DNA of 64,000 nucleotides from Lamellibrachia columna. Lineage: Eukaryota > Annelida > Polychaeta > Sabellida > Siboglinidae. Shown in pieces: positions 1-10,340 of this stretch. The notes below the pieces were generated by a model. That model saw only the letters and a list, made by a program, of their open reading frames with translations. It was not told where the DNA came from and ran no database searches. Location: the NCBI GenBank assembly GCA_963662155.1, contig OY759273.1, positions 30,946,036 through 31,010,035 of the forward strand, written 5' to 3'. Position 1 is the stretch's first letter; the number at the start of each line of letters is the position of its first letter. The position numbers and the translations under genes were made by a program.

Positions 1-181
1 TGATTGTCAGTGTATTATCTTGTTTAGAAACTAAGAAATACAATATATTCTTGCCAGTTATTATATTTCCACTTTAAGAGATTTCAGAAGTTGTATGAAG
101 TTTTACTTTACAAAACGTTGTAGTCAGAGAAAATTCTCGCATTGGGGAAATTACATACTTTCATTTTCATTTTGTTGACAG

Positions 182-277
182 GCAGCCGGTCTCATGATGC
201 AGCTACGACAGAAATGGCACTCTCTCTTCCTGCGACGCATGCGGGCACCATCCAAGCCCTGGTCTCAAGTTGACGAG
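182..277 (+). CDS. YTHDC2: YTHDC2 exon a (post-helicase segment)
   Basis: Acceptor ...gacag before 182 and donor gtgtgc after 277; 32 codons, phase 0 at both ends. It encodes a basic segment containing QLRQKWHSLFLRRM, nearly identical to the corresponding YTHDC2 region. Confidence 0.9.
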
Positions 278-3200
278 GTGTGCTAATGCTATATGCCTTT
301 CTCTGTCTGACAGTAACAGTGACATTTCTATTTTCTGAACCATTACATATAAAGTGTCAACCCTAAAGCATAATTTTAGTTTTCTATTTCTTTTAAAGCT
401 GCTTCCTCAATTTGTTTTTCAATTTGCAAAAAATCAAACCTATCTAGTATCAACTATGATGAGCCAGCTCGTTTGTACAAATCTGCTCGTTTGTACAAAT
501 CTGCTCGTTTGTACAAATCTGCTATTTAGTTTTGATGAAATCATCGGACGAATTATTTATTTAATTTCGGTTTGGCCTACAAAAACTAAATTAAAAAGGC
601 AAAAATGCCTATTTATAGTCTGCCATTACAACTATGACATTTACACTTCTGCAAGTTACTTCATCTAATGATCAATGCCAATGGGTTCGGTGATTTTAAC
701 AAAAGTATCCATTGTTTTATTAAGTCGGACTGCACATATTACTTAAACTATTCATGCACCAAAGACTTGAACATCAACAAACCTGATTTTGCGATGGGCT
801 AAATGAATAGATGAAGCAGCGATAACATAATTATAATAAACATGGTGTGATTCACCAGTAACGAAATGTGTTCTTATTATTTTTGTTACAACGCAATACT
901 AGTGTTTGAGACCAAATATTACATATTTTTTTAGAATGTCATCCGCACTGTGATCACAGTATTGACAAATGAGGAGCAAGCGTTGGGTCTCCAGCAGCCT
1001 GCTGGGATTGGTCAGCGACCTCGTCCAATGTGTAAGTCAGGTGATGCTTGTTTCTGTTGTTATGGCTATCGGACATGTTAACACGTACGACACTAAGTCA
1101 TTATTCTTTAAGTCATTATTCTTTACACCAACTTCTTTTTGGCGTTCTGCATTTAAAAATTGTTGACACAAATTCTAGCATCCCTACGTCTTGCTTTTTG
1201 GAAGTATTTACATGAGAATTACTGTTCCAACAATTTGTTTGCATTCAGTCAGCAAAATTCTTGTTACGGCTATGATATATTGTCTTCAATGATACATTGT
1301 GCAAACGTGAGGAGACGTGGAGGAGATCAGTAGAGCAGGAGATGAAGGCTCTCGGGTGGAGTTGGGGCCAGGTGACGAAGCTTGCAACGGACAGGCAACA
1401 TTGGCGTTCTTTGGTGCCGGCCTTATGTGTGATCCCGCACGAAGAGGATTAAGTAAGTTTGCACAACCCAAATTTTTGCTGCACGACGTCATCTGAAAAA
1501 TTGGAAAACGATCGCTCATGTAAATTGGCCTTTAGTTTTGCACTGGCTATTGCAAATTGTTGCTGTTTTGTCTCCAGCTACAGAAAGCATGGTCTGCAGC
1601 GGGGGAAATAAACGAGGACAGTTTGACCCTGACCTCCCCGATGACGCAAGTCCCAGTGGCGCCACCTATGACAGTTGTCGCCAGACACCCACCAGGGGGC
1701 GCCCCTTCAAGTTACAAATCACCTCTCCGAGGAAGAGTAAGTTCGCTTTCCCATATTTTATTGCGATCTTCATTCGTATAGATTTAACAAGATTTAACAA
1801 GATTTGCCATCCAAGCCAAAGGCCCAGATGGCAAGTGGACAAGGAAGCCATTGGCTTATCGAGAGTCCAACAATGTTCATCTACTTATAGCCCGCCCTCC
1901 TGAGATATGTGTCAACCTTGTTTTTAAACATATTCACGCTGCTAGCAGTTACACAATCTGTTGACAATTTGTTCCATTCATTTATTGTCCTCTGTGAGAA
2001 CGAGTGCTTCCTGATGTCCAATCTACATTGATCCTTTACTAATTTTACCTCATGTCCTCTAGTTCTGCTATCCTTCTTGAGTGAGAAAAACATATTTCTA
2101 TCAATATTTTCATACCCATTCAATATCTTAAAAACTTCAATCTGATCTCCTCTTAACCTCCTTGTCTCTAGAGTTGTTAAACCACATTCTTTCAGGCGTT
2201 CTTCATAACTAAGGTCTCTCAGTTCTGGAATCATTTTAGTTGCTCTCCTTTGTATGCGTTCAAGCGTATCTATATCCTTCTTACGATATGGTCTCCATGC
2301 TTGTATACAGTATTCTAAATGAGGTCTAACTATTGCTTTATAAAGAGGTATAATTAACTTTTTTCCCTTGTATGTTATGTTTCTTCTAATCAATCCAAGA
2401 ATTTGATTACCCTTTGAAGCTGCAATACCACACTGCTCTGAAACTTTCATATCAGCGCTTATTGTAACTCCTAAGTCCTTTTCTTTTACAGTAGTACCCA
2501 GAACAGTATCTCCCATTCTATAGTTTACATTCAAGTTCCTATGTCCTGTATGTAGGCATTTACATTTCCCAAAATTGAACAACATCTGCCATTTCTCAGA
2601 CCATTTCACTAATCTGTCTAGATCGTTTTGTAAATGTTGTTTATCACCATCAGTATTAACCTTTCTAAACAGTTTTGTGTCATCCGCAAATTTCAGTACG
2701 TTACTTGTTATACTGTCGTCCAAGTCATTGATATAAATTAAGAATAATATAGGTCCTAATACTGATCCTTGAGGTACCCCACTCAAAACCGATTTCCAAT
2801 TTGAAACTTCTCCATCTACTACAACTCGTTGTCTTCTGTCAGTCAGCCATTGTTCTATCCAGTCAGTTATGCTATCCCCGATACCATGGGCTTTTAATTT
2901 AAGTAGTAATCTTTGATGTGGCACTTTGTCAAAAGCTTTCTGAAAATCTAAGTAGATAATATCTACTGGCGATCCCACGTCTATCCACTTAGTGATTTCT
3001 TCCAAAAAACATAACATATTTGTTAAGCATGACCTCGATACAAATATAATACAAATGCCTGTATCCGTTCACCATTATTGGTCTTTCAGCAGCCAACAGA
3101 GCTACTTTTGGAGAAAAAATGTGAAGCATGTCTTGTTGGGTCAACGAACTCCCACCATGCTGTGCAATTTATCATCTGATTTGCAAAATTTCATTGAAAA

Positions 3201-6200
3201 GTGGTATTTTAGTTATTTTTATATTTATTCTGGATATCTGAGCCAACCACCTCTGTATTTATCATAGGCACAATCTGTTTGGGAGCCAGTTCCAAGCTGC
3301 ATTGGATAAATTAGTCTTATTCCCTAGAACTTTCTTTTTTAAATATGCTTATTATTTGTTTGGGACTATCTCATTTGTTGTTAGAAAGAATTTATGATCT
3401 TGTGCACTAAAGAGTTTGCATTGTTTATTATGTTCTGATGTAAAAGAAACATTAACTGTGGAAAGGAGAAATGTTAGCTGGTAAATACATCAACTTAACA
3501 ATGGAGCAAAACCAGCCACACGATAGTCAGGCCAGGTAAACACACGATTACAAGACTGCCCATATTGTATGCATTTCCCATATGTAATATAAATTAAGAT
3601 ATGGCTGTATCCCGTTTTTGTACGGATTTATTTAGGATGGATACATCGCAATAAAGTACACATTTTCTTGTGTACATCAGACAAGTATAAAATCAAATGA
3701 CAAACTTATGGCGTTCGACCACAAATACTTTTGATCCTAGGCAGATTTCCAGGGAAACCTAGCAGATTTTGTTTTATGTAGGTATATATCGTAACATTAT
3801 AGATGTTAATACTTGGTTGGAATAGGGATATTATAAGACAGTTAACCAATAGCAGATATTATACAAATTTATATGGCTTTGCAAAAAATTTTAAGTCAAA
3901 AATAAGGATTTCAACCCTAAAAAAGATTTTTAGTGCTTTACATTTCGGTGTGAACCATGATCCACAGCCCACATTCCTTACTATACGTTATTATCAGTAA
4001 TGTATTCAGTATGCAATTAACCGGTTTTATCTAGTCGTAATTACCATCTTTCTCTGCAATACAATTGCACCATGTCATAGTACAGTCGAGCCTCATTATA
4101 ATGCGGTTGTCGGGGTCCACGATTTTTGACCGCGTTGTAAGTGAGGCACATTAGGTATTCCAATATCTGCCACCAGGGAACTATTAAATAACAGCAATCA
4201 CCGCCCGCTGCACCGAGTCTATACATCAGAAGGCAGTTTATAGAGCTTATTAAACGAGTCAACTTACATCAACATATTTTATGTCACTCTGTTGAACTGA
4301 AGAAAATACATATGTATATCATTATGGAATAGATATGCTACAGTGATGATGTACTGGACCAATAGGCCTACGAATCGCAAATAATAATCTGGATCTGAGC
4401 AGCCTTAAATGTATATGAGTTGACAAACGCAGTATGAAAGCTCATTTAACATAGAAAACAACAATAGGTAGAATTAATCATTGTTTCACTTCGCTCTTCA
4501 ACCAATCTCAACCGAAGCATAAATTCACAACGCACTTAACATCGTCGTCATCGTTGGTTTTGCATCGCAAAAACGAATAGACATGATGCAATGGAAGCAT
4601 GCCATTTCACCCCAGTGTTATATTGGTATTGCATTCTAAATTGCATTTAAGACTGTTTATCTGATTCTTACGCAAGGCATATTTGTGAATCTCGATTCCA
4701 ATTTACAAACCAGCTTCACCAGCACAAGTAAGCAACACGTCACCAATCGTCCATTGCCATTGTTCAACTAATGTTTATTGAGAATTGTCAAAGCAATTCT
4801 AAATAGTTTAACAAACACAAAGAGTACATAAATACTAGTTATAAATTAGATCAGTGTGGTGATGCACGTTTGGCAGTTTCCCCAGCAGGAGAAAATCGGG
4901 GTCCACGACCGACCGCCCTATATCTAAATCTGTGGAATAACGGGGTGCGGAATAACGAAGCATGCCTATACAGAGGTGTGTTACGCATAGGTACTTTTGT
5001 CCTTTTTTTGCCAAATCCAAACCAAAATTAACTGAATAGTTATCTTCCGATGATTTGCACAAACTAGCTAGCATGTTGTAGTCGATACTAGATAGGTTCG
5101 ATTTTTGGCAAAATGAGTCCAAAACGAGACAACTGAGAAATAAAATTGCCAGGGCAACAAGCTAACACCAACCTGGTGGCCAATGGCCGGTACTTTTGCA
5201 TTCGGACTGGTTGCGTCCGTCAGATTGCCAGCCTATGTGGCCGGTGGCTTTTACAGCCCTCCGATATTGTAATTTTGATAACTTTTTGTATTTTCATCCA
5301 TAACAAATTTGTTAATAAATGTCATCATGAATTCTGATATAGCAACTGAACCACTCCATTTGCCCTTTGTAGTTTCGGCTGGTAGAAAGTTGATCAATCT
5401 GGCGGACAAAGGTGTTAATTTTCACCTGTGAAAATTGTGCAGCAACATTAATTGTGTATTCTACTTTCAGGGATGCAGAGGGGCGTTGATGACCGCTCGG
5501 AAACGTCGTCTGTACGATCTTCAGGAAGCACGGCCGGGTCAGCGAACAACAGCAGTCCCAGCAGCCTTCGGGGCAGTGCCACTAGCTCCCCCTGCAACAG
5601 CCCACAACCAGCGTCACCTGGCGCCGCCAAGTGGCAGGACAAGGACCTAAGTGCAAGTTCGACACACGCCTGCTGTTATTTCGTCATGAAGAGCAACACG
5701 CACAAACTTCTGGACTTGTCCAATCAGAACGGAGTCTGGGGAACGAGCGTCGGGAACGAAAAGAAACTTGCCAGAGCATTCAAGGTTTGTTGTAATAAAT
5801 TTGATGTTTGATATTTACAGCGTTTATCCACGACGCGCATTATATCTAATTTGTGCATCGCAGAATAAATGATGGGATTAAGTTTGAGTGGATCTAGGAT
5901 ACGTTCAGAAGACACTACCTGCAAAAGTTTGGAGCATTGTTAATGTGACATCTGTTGTCTGTCAGAACGGGAAGACTGTCTACCTGGTGTTCACAGTTCA
6001 AGGGAGTGGCAACTTCCAGGGATATGCCAGGCTCATTTCGCTTAATCCTGTGGACAAAGTGAAGGACTTCCTTGCCAGTAGCAATCTGTTCACCATTGAA
6101 TGGCTCAAGAGGTATGTGAACATTCCAATATATTCCCTCATTCTTTGTTAAGCCAGTATGCATTGATTTAATATTTTCATATTACATATGAATTTAAATA

Positions 6201-6903
6201 TTGATATACTAACTTGTTTCTTTATGTAACAGTGTCAAACTGATGATTGTTTTCTGCAAATAAAAGTATTACTTTCATGTTGAACTCCCAAATGGATGAT
6301 CTTGTAGATTAAAAAAGCAACAACTAAATCTACATCTGATGACATCTGGTTTTGCTTTATATTCAGAGTGTATGTCAAGCACTGCCTTACCTTTGTATTC
6401 TGGTTTTGGGATTAACCTGGAAATGTGTGAATCTGAATCTATGAAACGTGATGAAGGGGTGTTTGGTTTCAGGGCCAACATGCCGTTCCAGCAGACCCAA
6501 CATCTGGGCAACCCCTGGAACGAGAACAAGAAGTTACAGATCTGTAGAGATGGTCAGGTCAGTGAAGGTCACACAGGGGTCATCAGGAGTCAACTTTGCA
6601 CTCATCAGAGCATTGTGTCCTTTTTCTGGAACAAAAATATTCTCAACTGTTTTTGGATAAATTCCCACAGATTACCACTAACCCCAGCTCTCATAGAACC
6701 TCCTCCCTCATGACCCCAGGCCTCCATGACCCCAACCCCTGTAACCCATTGACCCCAGGCCTCATGACCCTCACCTCTCAGTTCTGTTATATAATTATCT
6801 GTTCTTGGTACTCAGAATAATCCAGGATTTTGTTGAAATGTTGCTTTAAGTCAAATTGTTTCCATAATCTTTGTGTTTTTGTAGAATCCATCTGGAAAAG
6901 TAC

Positions 6904-6957
<54 letters not shown>

Positions 6958-7780
6958 CAAATATTGGCATATTTTAGATATTGTTGTAGGAATTATAGAA
7001 AACCAACATATTATAGCTTAATTTTAACTTTTATTTGGTGATCTTGGCAATGTACGTAATTTGTTACACTATGTTAATATATTATTTCTGTTTTTTTAAT
7101 GCTTCGACTCATCTTGGTTACATTACATACTGAATGGCAAAGCCAGTTTTCATAAACCAATAACAGTCAGATTATATTAAAACATTGTGGTCCAGTAAAA
7201 CAGATCTGGGCAGCCATGACGTTAAATTGTTTTAATATATAGCTGATGTTGTTATTAGCACTCAAGTTTTGTGTGCATTTTGCAGGAGATTGAACCGAAT
7301 GTTGGCGAGGCATTCCTCAAGTTGTGGGACAGACGGACATCCCCACAGCAACGCTACAACGCCCGATACGACAGTCAGGGTCAGCAGGGGTCAGCGGGTT
7401 ACAGCCGGGGTGGCTACCAAGGTCAGGGTTCACTGGGGCAAATGGAGCATGTGATAAAAGGTGTGGAACAGATGGGCTGGAATTCTGGGAATGCAGGTTA
7501 TGGAAACGGGAAGAGACACTGGACATCGTCGGGCGCCCAGTACGCACCAGGTCAGTCGTCGCACTATAGCCCCGGGGGGTACGCCCCACAGGGCAAACAA
7601 CAGATGTCGCCACCGTATAGTCCGGAGTATGTGACGGGGCCAGATGATGTTGCATCGCTAAATCCATCCATGTATACGACTGCACCCACACAACACACAC
7701 CAGGGGGCGCACAAGTGATGATCTTACAGCGAAGTTCCAATGAATCCACACAACAGGGGGCGCCACCATCATCACGATGA
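182..7780 (+). CDS. YTHDC2: YTHDC2, 3' part (3'-5' RNA helicase with YTH m6A-reader domain)
   Basis: Partial gene; the R3H/DEAH-helicase exons lie left of the window. Seven coding exons join in frame: 182-277, 935-1031, 1578-1736, 5471-5784, 5966-6111, 6473-6557 and 7286-7780, every junction GT-AG with compatible phase. The first two encode a segment (RMRAPSKPWSQVDE, then GLQQPAGIGQRPRPM) that closely matches what I know of the stretch just before the YTH domain in vertebrate YTHDC2. A Ser-rich linker follows, then the YTH domain (CYFVMKS, GVWGT, VQGSGNFQGYARL, NPWNENKK, ICRDGQ). Known family role: an RNA-dependent helicase and m6A reader that controls the mitosis-to-meiosis switch in the germ line. 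Odd points: the residue aligned with the second aromatic-cage Trp is Phe, and the C-terminal tail is far longer than in vertebrates and rich in Gly, Gln, Ser and Tyr. Identification is confident; exon ends rest on splice motifs only. Confidence 0.92.
330..800. repeat. Dispersed repeat B, copy 1 (YTHDC2 intron)
   Basis: Shares blocks in the same order with 54735-55070: aatcaaacctatctag, tatcaactatga, ttttgatgaaatcatc, tttggc/ctggccca, acaaaagtatgc/cc, cttttatta, catattactt-aactattca. This copy carries an internal 18-bp unit (gctcgtttgtacaaatct) three times at about 468-521. No coding capacity; family unknown. Confidence 0.6.
935..1031 (+). CDS. YTHDC2: YTHDC2 exon b
   Basis: Acceptor tttttttag and donor gtaagt; 97 bp, ends in phase 1. 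It encodes NVIRTVITVLTNEEQ followed by GLQQPAGIGQRPRPM, matching the end of the region preceding the YTH linker in YTHDC2. Confidence 0.9.
1306..1452 (+). mobile_element. LINE C-terminal relic (RTE-like), + strand
   Basis: Translation REETWRRSVEQEMK, then GWSWGQVTKLATDRQHWRSL and PHEED before a TAA at 1450-1452. This is the pattern of the extreme C-terminus of RTE-like reverse transcriptases (T-W-R-R...DR..WR.....LC). Only the last 48 codons remain, so it is a heavily 5'-truncated copy inside a YTHDC2 intron. Confidence 0.7.
1578..1736 (+). CDS. YTHDC2: YTHDC2 exon c (linker)
   Basis: Acceptor tgtctccag, donor gtaagt; 159 bp, phase 1 in and phase 1 out. The phase forces the frame reading ESMVCSGGNKRGQFDP...SPRK, a low-complexity linker before the YTH domain. 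An alternative open frame in the same bases (LQKAWSAAGEINED) does not fit the phases of exons b and d. Confidence 0.75.
1781..3050 (-). mobile_element. 5'-truncated CR1-like LINE with open RT reading frame
   Basis: The minus-strand frame 3017-1881 (378 codons, open beyond its first Met to about 3050) encodes the C-terminal half of a CR1/jockey-type reverse transcriptase: motif A YLDFQKAFDKV, motif B SGVPQGSVLGPILFLIYIND, motif C KFADDTKLF, then the thumb and the C-terminal RTINEWNKL segment. The endonuclease and RT fingers are missing. Just upstream of the Met the frame still reads CLTN, so the break is a 5' truncation. Downstream of the stop lies a short 3' UTR and a tail with tandem aaatcttgtt (about 1781-1809). 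A second, decayed 3' end of the same family is at 16210-16360. The element sits antisense in a YTHDC2 intron. Confidence 0.88.
1881..3017 (-). CDS. CR1-like reverse transcriptase, partial
   Basis: 378-codon uninterrupted frame inside the truncated LINE. Catalytic aspartates are present: the D of LDFQKAF and the DD of FADDTK. An RT of this kind would copy LINE RNA at a nicked target, but without the endonuclease and the N-terminal part of the RT this copy cannot be autonomous. The start Met is only the first one inside the truncated frame, not a real start. The lack of stops or frameshifts suggests a fairly young insertion. Confidence 0.85.
   Translation of the reverse strand: MLCFLEEITKWIDVGSPVDIIYLDFQKAFDKVPHQRLLLKLKAHGIGDSITDWIEQWLTDRRQRVVVDGEVSNWKSVLSGVPQGSVLGPILFLIYINDLDDSITSNVLKFADDTKLFRKVNTDGDKQHLQNDLDRLVKWSEKWQMLFNFGKCKCLHTGHRNLNVNYRMGDTVLGTTVKEKDLGVTISADMKVSEQCGIAASKGNQILGLIRRNITYKGKKLIIPLYKAIVRPHLEYCIQAWRPYRKKDIDTLERIQRRATKMIPELRDLSYEERLKECGLTTLETRRLRGDQIEVFKILNGYENIDRNMFFSLKKDSRTRGHEVKLVKDQCRLDIRKHSFSQRTINEWNKLSTDCVTASSVNMFKNKVDTYLRRAGYK
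3566..3935 (+). repeat. Dispersed repeat A, copy 1
   Basis: Non-coding element shared with 33563-33900 (same strand) and 36050-36325 (opposite strand). Common blocks in order: tttcccatatg, tatggattt, ttcttgtgt, cacaaatac, ggcagatttccag-gaaacctagcagatttt, atgtaggtatat, aagtcaaaaata. Looks like a short non-autonomous element (MITE or SINE); family not recognised. Confidence 0.65.
4083..4980. mobile_element. Possible pogo/mariner-type MITE
   Basis: Left end cagtcgagcctcattataa resembles ends of pogo-like elements and folds on itself (gcctcattataatgcggt at 4090-4107 against accgcgttgtaagtgaggc at 4129-4147). A related stretch with cggggtccacga recurs at about 4895-4910. No transposase frame lies between. 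The outer boundaries are uncertain. Confidence 0.4.
5471..5784 (+). CDS. YTHDC2: YTHDC2 exon d (Ser-rich linker and start of YTH domain)
   Basis: Acceptor ctactttcag, donor gtttgt; 314 bp. It encodes a Ser/Gly/Ala-rich linker with many Arg-Ser and Ser-Pro pairs, then the first YTH strands (CYFVMKSNTHKLL) and the first cage tryptophan in GVWGTSVGNEKKLARAFK. Confidence 0.92.
5966..6111 (+). CDS. YTHDC2: YTHDC2 exon e (YTH core)
   Basis: Acceptor ttgtctgtcag, donor gtatgt; 146 bp. It encodes YLVFTVQGSGNFQGYARL and ends at IEWLK. The tryptophan expected in the loop before the last strand (QDW in human) is Phe here (KDF). Confidence 0.92.
6473..6557 (+). CDS. YTHDC2: YTHDC2 exon f (YTH C-terminal part)
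   Basis: Acceptor gtttggtttcag, donor gtcagt; 85 bp. It encodes ANMPFQQTQHLGNPWNENKK then LQICRDGQ, the strongly conserved end of YTH domains. Confidence 0.92.
6904..6956. repeat. (GT)n(AT)n microsatellite
   Basis: GT run followed by a TA run in the last YTHDC2 intron. Confidence 0.95.
7128..7240 (+). repeat. Dispersed repeat C, copy 1
   Basis: Shares ataacagtca-attatatt and acattgtggt-cca with 10155-10340, and more weakly with 16664-16870. Short, AT-rich, non-coding. Confidence 0.4.
7286..7780 (+). CDS. YTHDC2: YTHDC2 last exon (long Gly/Gln/Tyr-rich tail)
   Basis: Acceptor cattttgcag; runs to the TGA ending at 7780. It begins EIEPNVGEAFLKLW, the conserved last helix, then continues for about 145 residues of low-complexity sequence rich in Gly, Gln, Ser, Tyr and Pro, ending near QQGAPPSSR. 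The human protein stops soon after the helix. Confidence 0.88.
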   Translation, partial: EIEPNVGEAFLKLWDRRTSPQQRYNARYDSQGQQGSAGYSRGGYQGQGSLGQMEHVIKGVEQMGWNSGNAGYGNGKRHWTSSGAQYAPGQSSHYSPGGYAPQGKQQMSPPYSPEYVTGPDDVASLNPSMYTTAPTQHTPGGAQVMILQRSSNESTQQGAPPSSR

Positions 7781-8039
7781 ACGTTGAATTCTTAAACATC
7801 GTTTTGAAGGTTTACTCTTTGTAAAGTTGATCTAAACGCCAAGGAAGTGTCTTGTTAACTGTCATTTTGCTTGCCTATTATATAAAAGTTAAGGTTTAGA
7901 TTTGAAGAAGAAAAACAAAAGTACTTATTATCAGTTACAAACCCATAAATAGGCTGGAACCTATAATGGTGTTTTGGTTGTGTACAGTTTGTTTGGAGGA
8001 ATGTATAAGTGTGTATGCTGGAATGTTTACACGTCATGC

Positions 8040-8045
8040 AATAAA
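8040..8045 (+). promoter_or_regulatory. Candidate YTHDC2 polyadenylation signal (proximal)
   Basis: AATAAA 260 bases after the stop codon, followed by a GT-rich stretch (gtttgtgatagtt). It would give a 3' UTR of about 280 bases. Confidence 0.55.
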
Positions 8046-8727
8046 ACAAGTTTGTGATAGTTAATTATCGTAACTGATTGAGTGTTGGCCATTTTGACAT
8101 TGTATTAACTAATTTGTAGAACCCTACAAATGTTAAGAATTTCTTTAGAATTCTGTTTTGGGTTTTAATGAACAGTGTTGGCAACTTGTATTTGGCTCAT
8201 TTTCTAAAAGTGTTTAAATGTGCAAGCAATATAACCTGAATCAGTAGAACTGATATTAGTATGATTCCGCTTTATGTGCTACGACCACTGAATCAAATAG
8301 TCACAAATGTAGCACCCAATTTGTCTTGATATTGTGTGCAGAATGTGGCTACCATATTAAGAGTTCTTGTTATTGTTAATAGTTAAGAAAACAGGTTTGC
8401 ATCGTTGCTACAAAGAATGCTTTATTAGTATAGCTACTATGCTGTAGGCCATATAAGTGACAGCGGTTATATTTATTTGTTGTGTAAGCTTGCTGAAATT
8501 ACATACGTGACATGCACAATTTTGGCCTAAAATTTAGACTGAATTAGCATTTTTTGCCAGCTATGTTTGTTATATATATAAAAAAAAAATCTCCTGGTTT
8601 TTGCTATGTATTTAATAACCGCTTTGAAGAAGTATGACCAGCAATGTGTGTCAAGGATTTTTAGGATTTAAAGTGTTATGTGATGAACTAAGGAGCCATG
8701 TAATATTGTATACGTCAGAAGTCAGTT

Positions 8728-8848
8728 ATGGCTCACTGATCTGTGTAACACCACAAATCATGTGTATTGTACACATATTATGCATGACTGATCTGTGTAA
8801 CACCACAAGTCATGTGTATTGTACATATTATGCATGACTGATCTGTAC
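8728..8848. repeat. Tandem duplication, about 52-bp unit
   Basis: Two and a half copies of ctgatctgtgtaacaccaca followed by a stretch with tcatgtgtattgtaca and attatgcatga. In the YTHDC2 3' flank. Confidence 0.8.
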
Positions 8849-9975
8849 ATTTCTCGATTGATCCGTTTTAAGTCAATTAAACGCACAACTCACAACAGGA
8901 GTTTAGCAATGTACGCCTGGAATTACAAGTTTACATTGTCCTGCTTCAAACATTTCCCTTCAGCATTGTTCTTGCAGTGTGAGATCAGGCATATGGTAAC
9001 AGCGCATCAGAAAGAGATCAAACTGCAGTGCATTCTCGCATCGGTGGCTACACTGACATTTTGGTCTGATTATAAAAAACTGGACCATCAAACATTCTGA
9101 AACTAATTCCCAGCCACTGCCATCGTGTCATTGACGCGCTGAACAAATTTAGTAAAAAAAAGGCCTCCAGCACATATCGACTGATTAAGTGTACCTGCCC
9201 TAATTAGTGTACATCCCTTTCTTTGATCAGCAGGATCCATAATTATTGTAATTTGACTAGTGTGAAATAATTTAAAAGTGTCGCCATCTGTTGAACAGTT
9301 GGCACCACTTTTTAGTTGTTCTACACCAGTCACCAAATAACACCAGTGTTAAGCACTTGCCTGATTGTCTACAGCAAAAAATTTGGTGTATGCTTATAAG
9401 AACAGATTCCTTGAAATTTTTCTATGGCACTTTTTTAAGCGTAATGTGTGATTATTAGGTCAAATACGGTACATGTTTGAGGCCCGTCAACTGTATTTAA
9501 GAACTTATGAATGAAATAAATCCAATCATACGTGAGATGTTTTAATATCGGTTATATATTCAATATGACTTTATGATGTCCAGCTAAGTCTGGAATTTTG
9601 CCTCTAATTCCCGAACAGATTGAAGAAATATGAAACACAAGCAATATGAAAGCCTTTTTAGTGTAGTGCAAGAAGACATGTTGATATGAAATGTCATTGT
9701 TGGGGTACAAATACAGTAAGTAACCCCCTTGGGTCACAAAGTCATGTTGGCAATGTTTATGAAGTCATAGTTGACATTTGTACAAGAATGGTTGAATTGT
9801 GTCTGTGTTAGCAGCACCTTGTAGGCGTTTATCCATATTGGGGAAGTTATCAGGCCTTTGAGAAGTTGTAGGGTTGACAGTGTTTGTATTTGTTATACTT
9901 TATCTTTGGGTTGTCTGTATTGAAAAGATGAAGTACATTCTTACCCATTCTTTCACCGTGTTACTGAAATAATGC

Positions 9976-9981
9976 AATAAA
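9976..9981 (+). promoter_or_regulatory. Candidate distal polyadenylation signal
   Basis: AATAAA followed directly by a T/GT-rich downstream element (ttgttgttgctgtgac). It could end a long YTHDC2 3' UTR (about 2.2 kb), or be chance in AT-rich DNA. Confidence 0.3.
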
Positions 9982-10154
9982 TTACGTTGTTGTTGCTGTG
10001 ACTCTACTGATTTTTTATAGTGATCGCTTTAATTGTAAAATCGTGTTATAATATAAACTGTGGATTCTACATTTTAACCAGCCATGTGCTTGAATGTACT
10101 TCAAATGAAACATATATATATATCTGTTTAATTTGAATTTTGTTTTGAATATCA

Positions 10155-10340
10155 GTTTTACATTATATGCTAAACGGCACAAAGATTGATAAACGGATAA
10201 CAGTCAAATTATATTTAACAATTGTGGTTCACTAATTGGGTTGTTGAGATGTTGGAATAGAATTAGTTTATACTACAGCTGTATATAACAGGATTTTATG
10301 ACGAAAATTATAAGATTTTGTAAATTTAAGGCTTGATGTT
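10155..10340 (+). repeat. Dispersed repeat C, copy 2
   Basis: Contains ataacagtcaaattatattta, then ttgtggttcac, and after it gatgttggaatagaatta and aacaggattttatgacgaaaa. These match the order of blocks at 7128-7240 and 16664-16870. Confidence 0.45.

Noticed and set aside
1557..1781. Alternative frame of YTHDC2 exon c (LQKAWSAAGEINED...)
   Set aside because: Tempting because it is open through the exon, but it does not fit phase 1 at both neighbouring junctions.
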